Positions 5,264 to 5,966 of a DNA stretch of 5,966 nt are shown here, in pieces. Made by a program: the position numbers and the translations under genes. How positions within the stretch are numbered: position 1 is the stretch's first letter; every line of letters starts with the position of its first letter. The stretch spans positions 1 to 5,966 of the forward strand of contig DOEZ01000636.1 in assembly GCA_003532715.1 (NCBI GenBank), read 5' to 3'. This DNA comes from Planctomycetaceae bacterium (GTDB lineage Bacteria; Planctomycetota; Planctomycetia; Pirellulales; Thermoguttaceae). Below the pieces are notes generated by a model. It did no database searches. It saw only the letters and a program-made list of their open reading frames with translations, and was not told the DNA's origin.

Positions 5264-5966
5264 ATGACCAGTCGTGAACGCGTTCTGGCGACACTCAGCC
5301 GTCGTCGGGCGGATAGAATTCCCTATGACATCGGCGGCACCGACTGTTCCAGCATCCATGTTCTTGCCTATCAGAAGCTCCGCGCTCGGCTTGGCCTTCC
5401 GCTGGGTCCGATCCGGTGCGGCTGCCTGACGCAACTCGTGGCTCGGCCGGATGACGATTTCATGGAGGCCATGGGGGCCGACGCGGAATCGCTCTGGTTC
5501 GAGTCGAAGGAGACCAAGATTTGGCATACTCCTTTTGGGCTGGAGTTGATCGTGCCGGCGCGTTTTGACGTCGAAGATCTTTCCGACGGCTCATCGCTGG
5601 TCCGTGATTCGAGCGGAGGCGTCTGTGCCAGGCGCGCGGCCGGCGCCTACTATTTTGATCCGGTGGCTCCCGCCCTTGCCGCCATTGACTCGCCGGAACA
5701 ACTGGAACAGTTCGATGCTCTGTTTGAACGCTGGGACTACTCCGCGCTCTACGACGAACCCATCGAGTCGTTGGCGGCGCGGGCGAAATCGCAATATGCC
5801 GCGACCCATCGAGCCGTGGTGGGTCTGTGGCGTCTGCATTATCTGCAGTCGGGCCAAATACTGCGAGGTTTCGAGCGTTTCTTCATGGACCTGGCCGTCA
5901 ATAAGGATTTGGTACATGCCATCATGCGGAAGCTGCACGAGGTGTACCTGAGACGGATCGACCAGT
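5264..5966 (+). CDS. Uroporphyrinogen-decarboxylase-like (URO-D/corrinoid methyltransferase superfamily) protein, 5' part
   Basis: The first 234 codons of a gene that leaves the window. The opening M-T-S-R-E-R-V-L-A-T-L followed by R-A-D-R-I-P-Y-D-I-G-G (16-26) is the standard start of the URO-D-like group related to MtaA/CmuA-type methyltransferases, in which an 'x-D-R-I/V-P-x-D' turn leads into the first barrel strand. Later, F-M-E-A-M-G-A-D (66-73), a segment around residues 120-150, and Y-L-Q-S-G-Q-I-L-R-G-F-E-R-F-F-M-D-L (209-226) agree with the same group. Catalytic or metal-ligand residues of the methyltransferase type lie C-terminal and cannot be seen. True heme-pathway HemE is unlikely, because the N-terminal sequence fits the degradative/methyl-transfer subgroup better. 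The start rests on AAAGGA six bases upstream. In planctomycetes such genes are common in catabolic clusters, but the substrate here is unknown. I see no frameshift in the visible part. Confidence 0.82.
   Translation, partial: MTSRERVLATLSRRRADRIPYDIGGTDCSSIHVLAYQKLRARLGLPLGPIRCGCLTQLVARPDDDFMEAMGADAESLWFESKETKIWHTPFGLELIVPARFDVEDLSDGSSLVRDSSGGVCARRAAGAYYFDPVAPALAAIDSPEQLEQFDALFERWDYSALYDEPIESLAARAKSQYAATHRAVVGLWRLHYLQSGQILRGFERFFMDLAVNKDLVHAIMRKLHEVYLRRIDQ

Overview
The window looks like a planctomycete chromosome or metagenomic contig. This is inferred from gene content: Tat-exported Gfo/Idh/MocA oxidoreductases in tandem, a lipoprotein that joins EF-hand loops to a carboxypeptidase-regulatory-like domain, a uroporphyrinogen-decarboxylase-like protein, and moderately high GC. 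No rRNA, tRNA, CRISPR array, insertion sequence or phage gene was seen.

Layout. Positions 63 to about 4456 form one minus-strand run, read from right to left. It starts with the C-terminal half of a class-III PLP aminotransferase that has lost its N-terminal half and carries Arg at the PLP-lysine position, so it is called a pseudogene. Two 404-residue paralogous Gfo/Idh/MocA-type oxidoreductases follow, each with a Tat-type leader and a strong Shine-Dalgarno site. Next comes a 62-codon stump of a third, cytoplasmic-type Gfo/Idh/MocA protein, then a complete 10-helix EamA/DMT-family transporter. Gaps between genes are short (43, 88, 26 and 19 bp), so co-transcription is likely. From about 4463 to the right end the plus strand carries a clear sigma70-type promoter, the EF-hand lipoprotein and the 5' part of a URO-D/corrinoid-methyltransferase-like gene that leaves the window.

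How it fits together. The minus-strand set resembles a planctomycete catabolic module for an unknown small molecule, with exported NAD(P)-fold dehydrogenase-like proteins and a metabolite transporter. Both ends of the Gfo/Idh/MocA part are eroded: the aminotransferase on one side and the third oxidoreductase on the other. The two exported paralogs, by contrast, appear intact and share long stretches of identical DNA. The region between the two divergent units (about 4457-4568) holds a TTGACA-N17-TAGGAT promoter with a small palindrome between its hexamers, and possibly an overlapping minus-strand extended -10. Nothing here is clearly a new system. The points most worth checking are the aminotransferase Lys-to-Arg change, the missing EKP motif in both oxidoreductases and the truncated third oxidoreductase.
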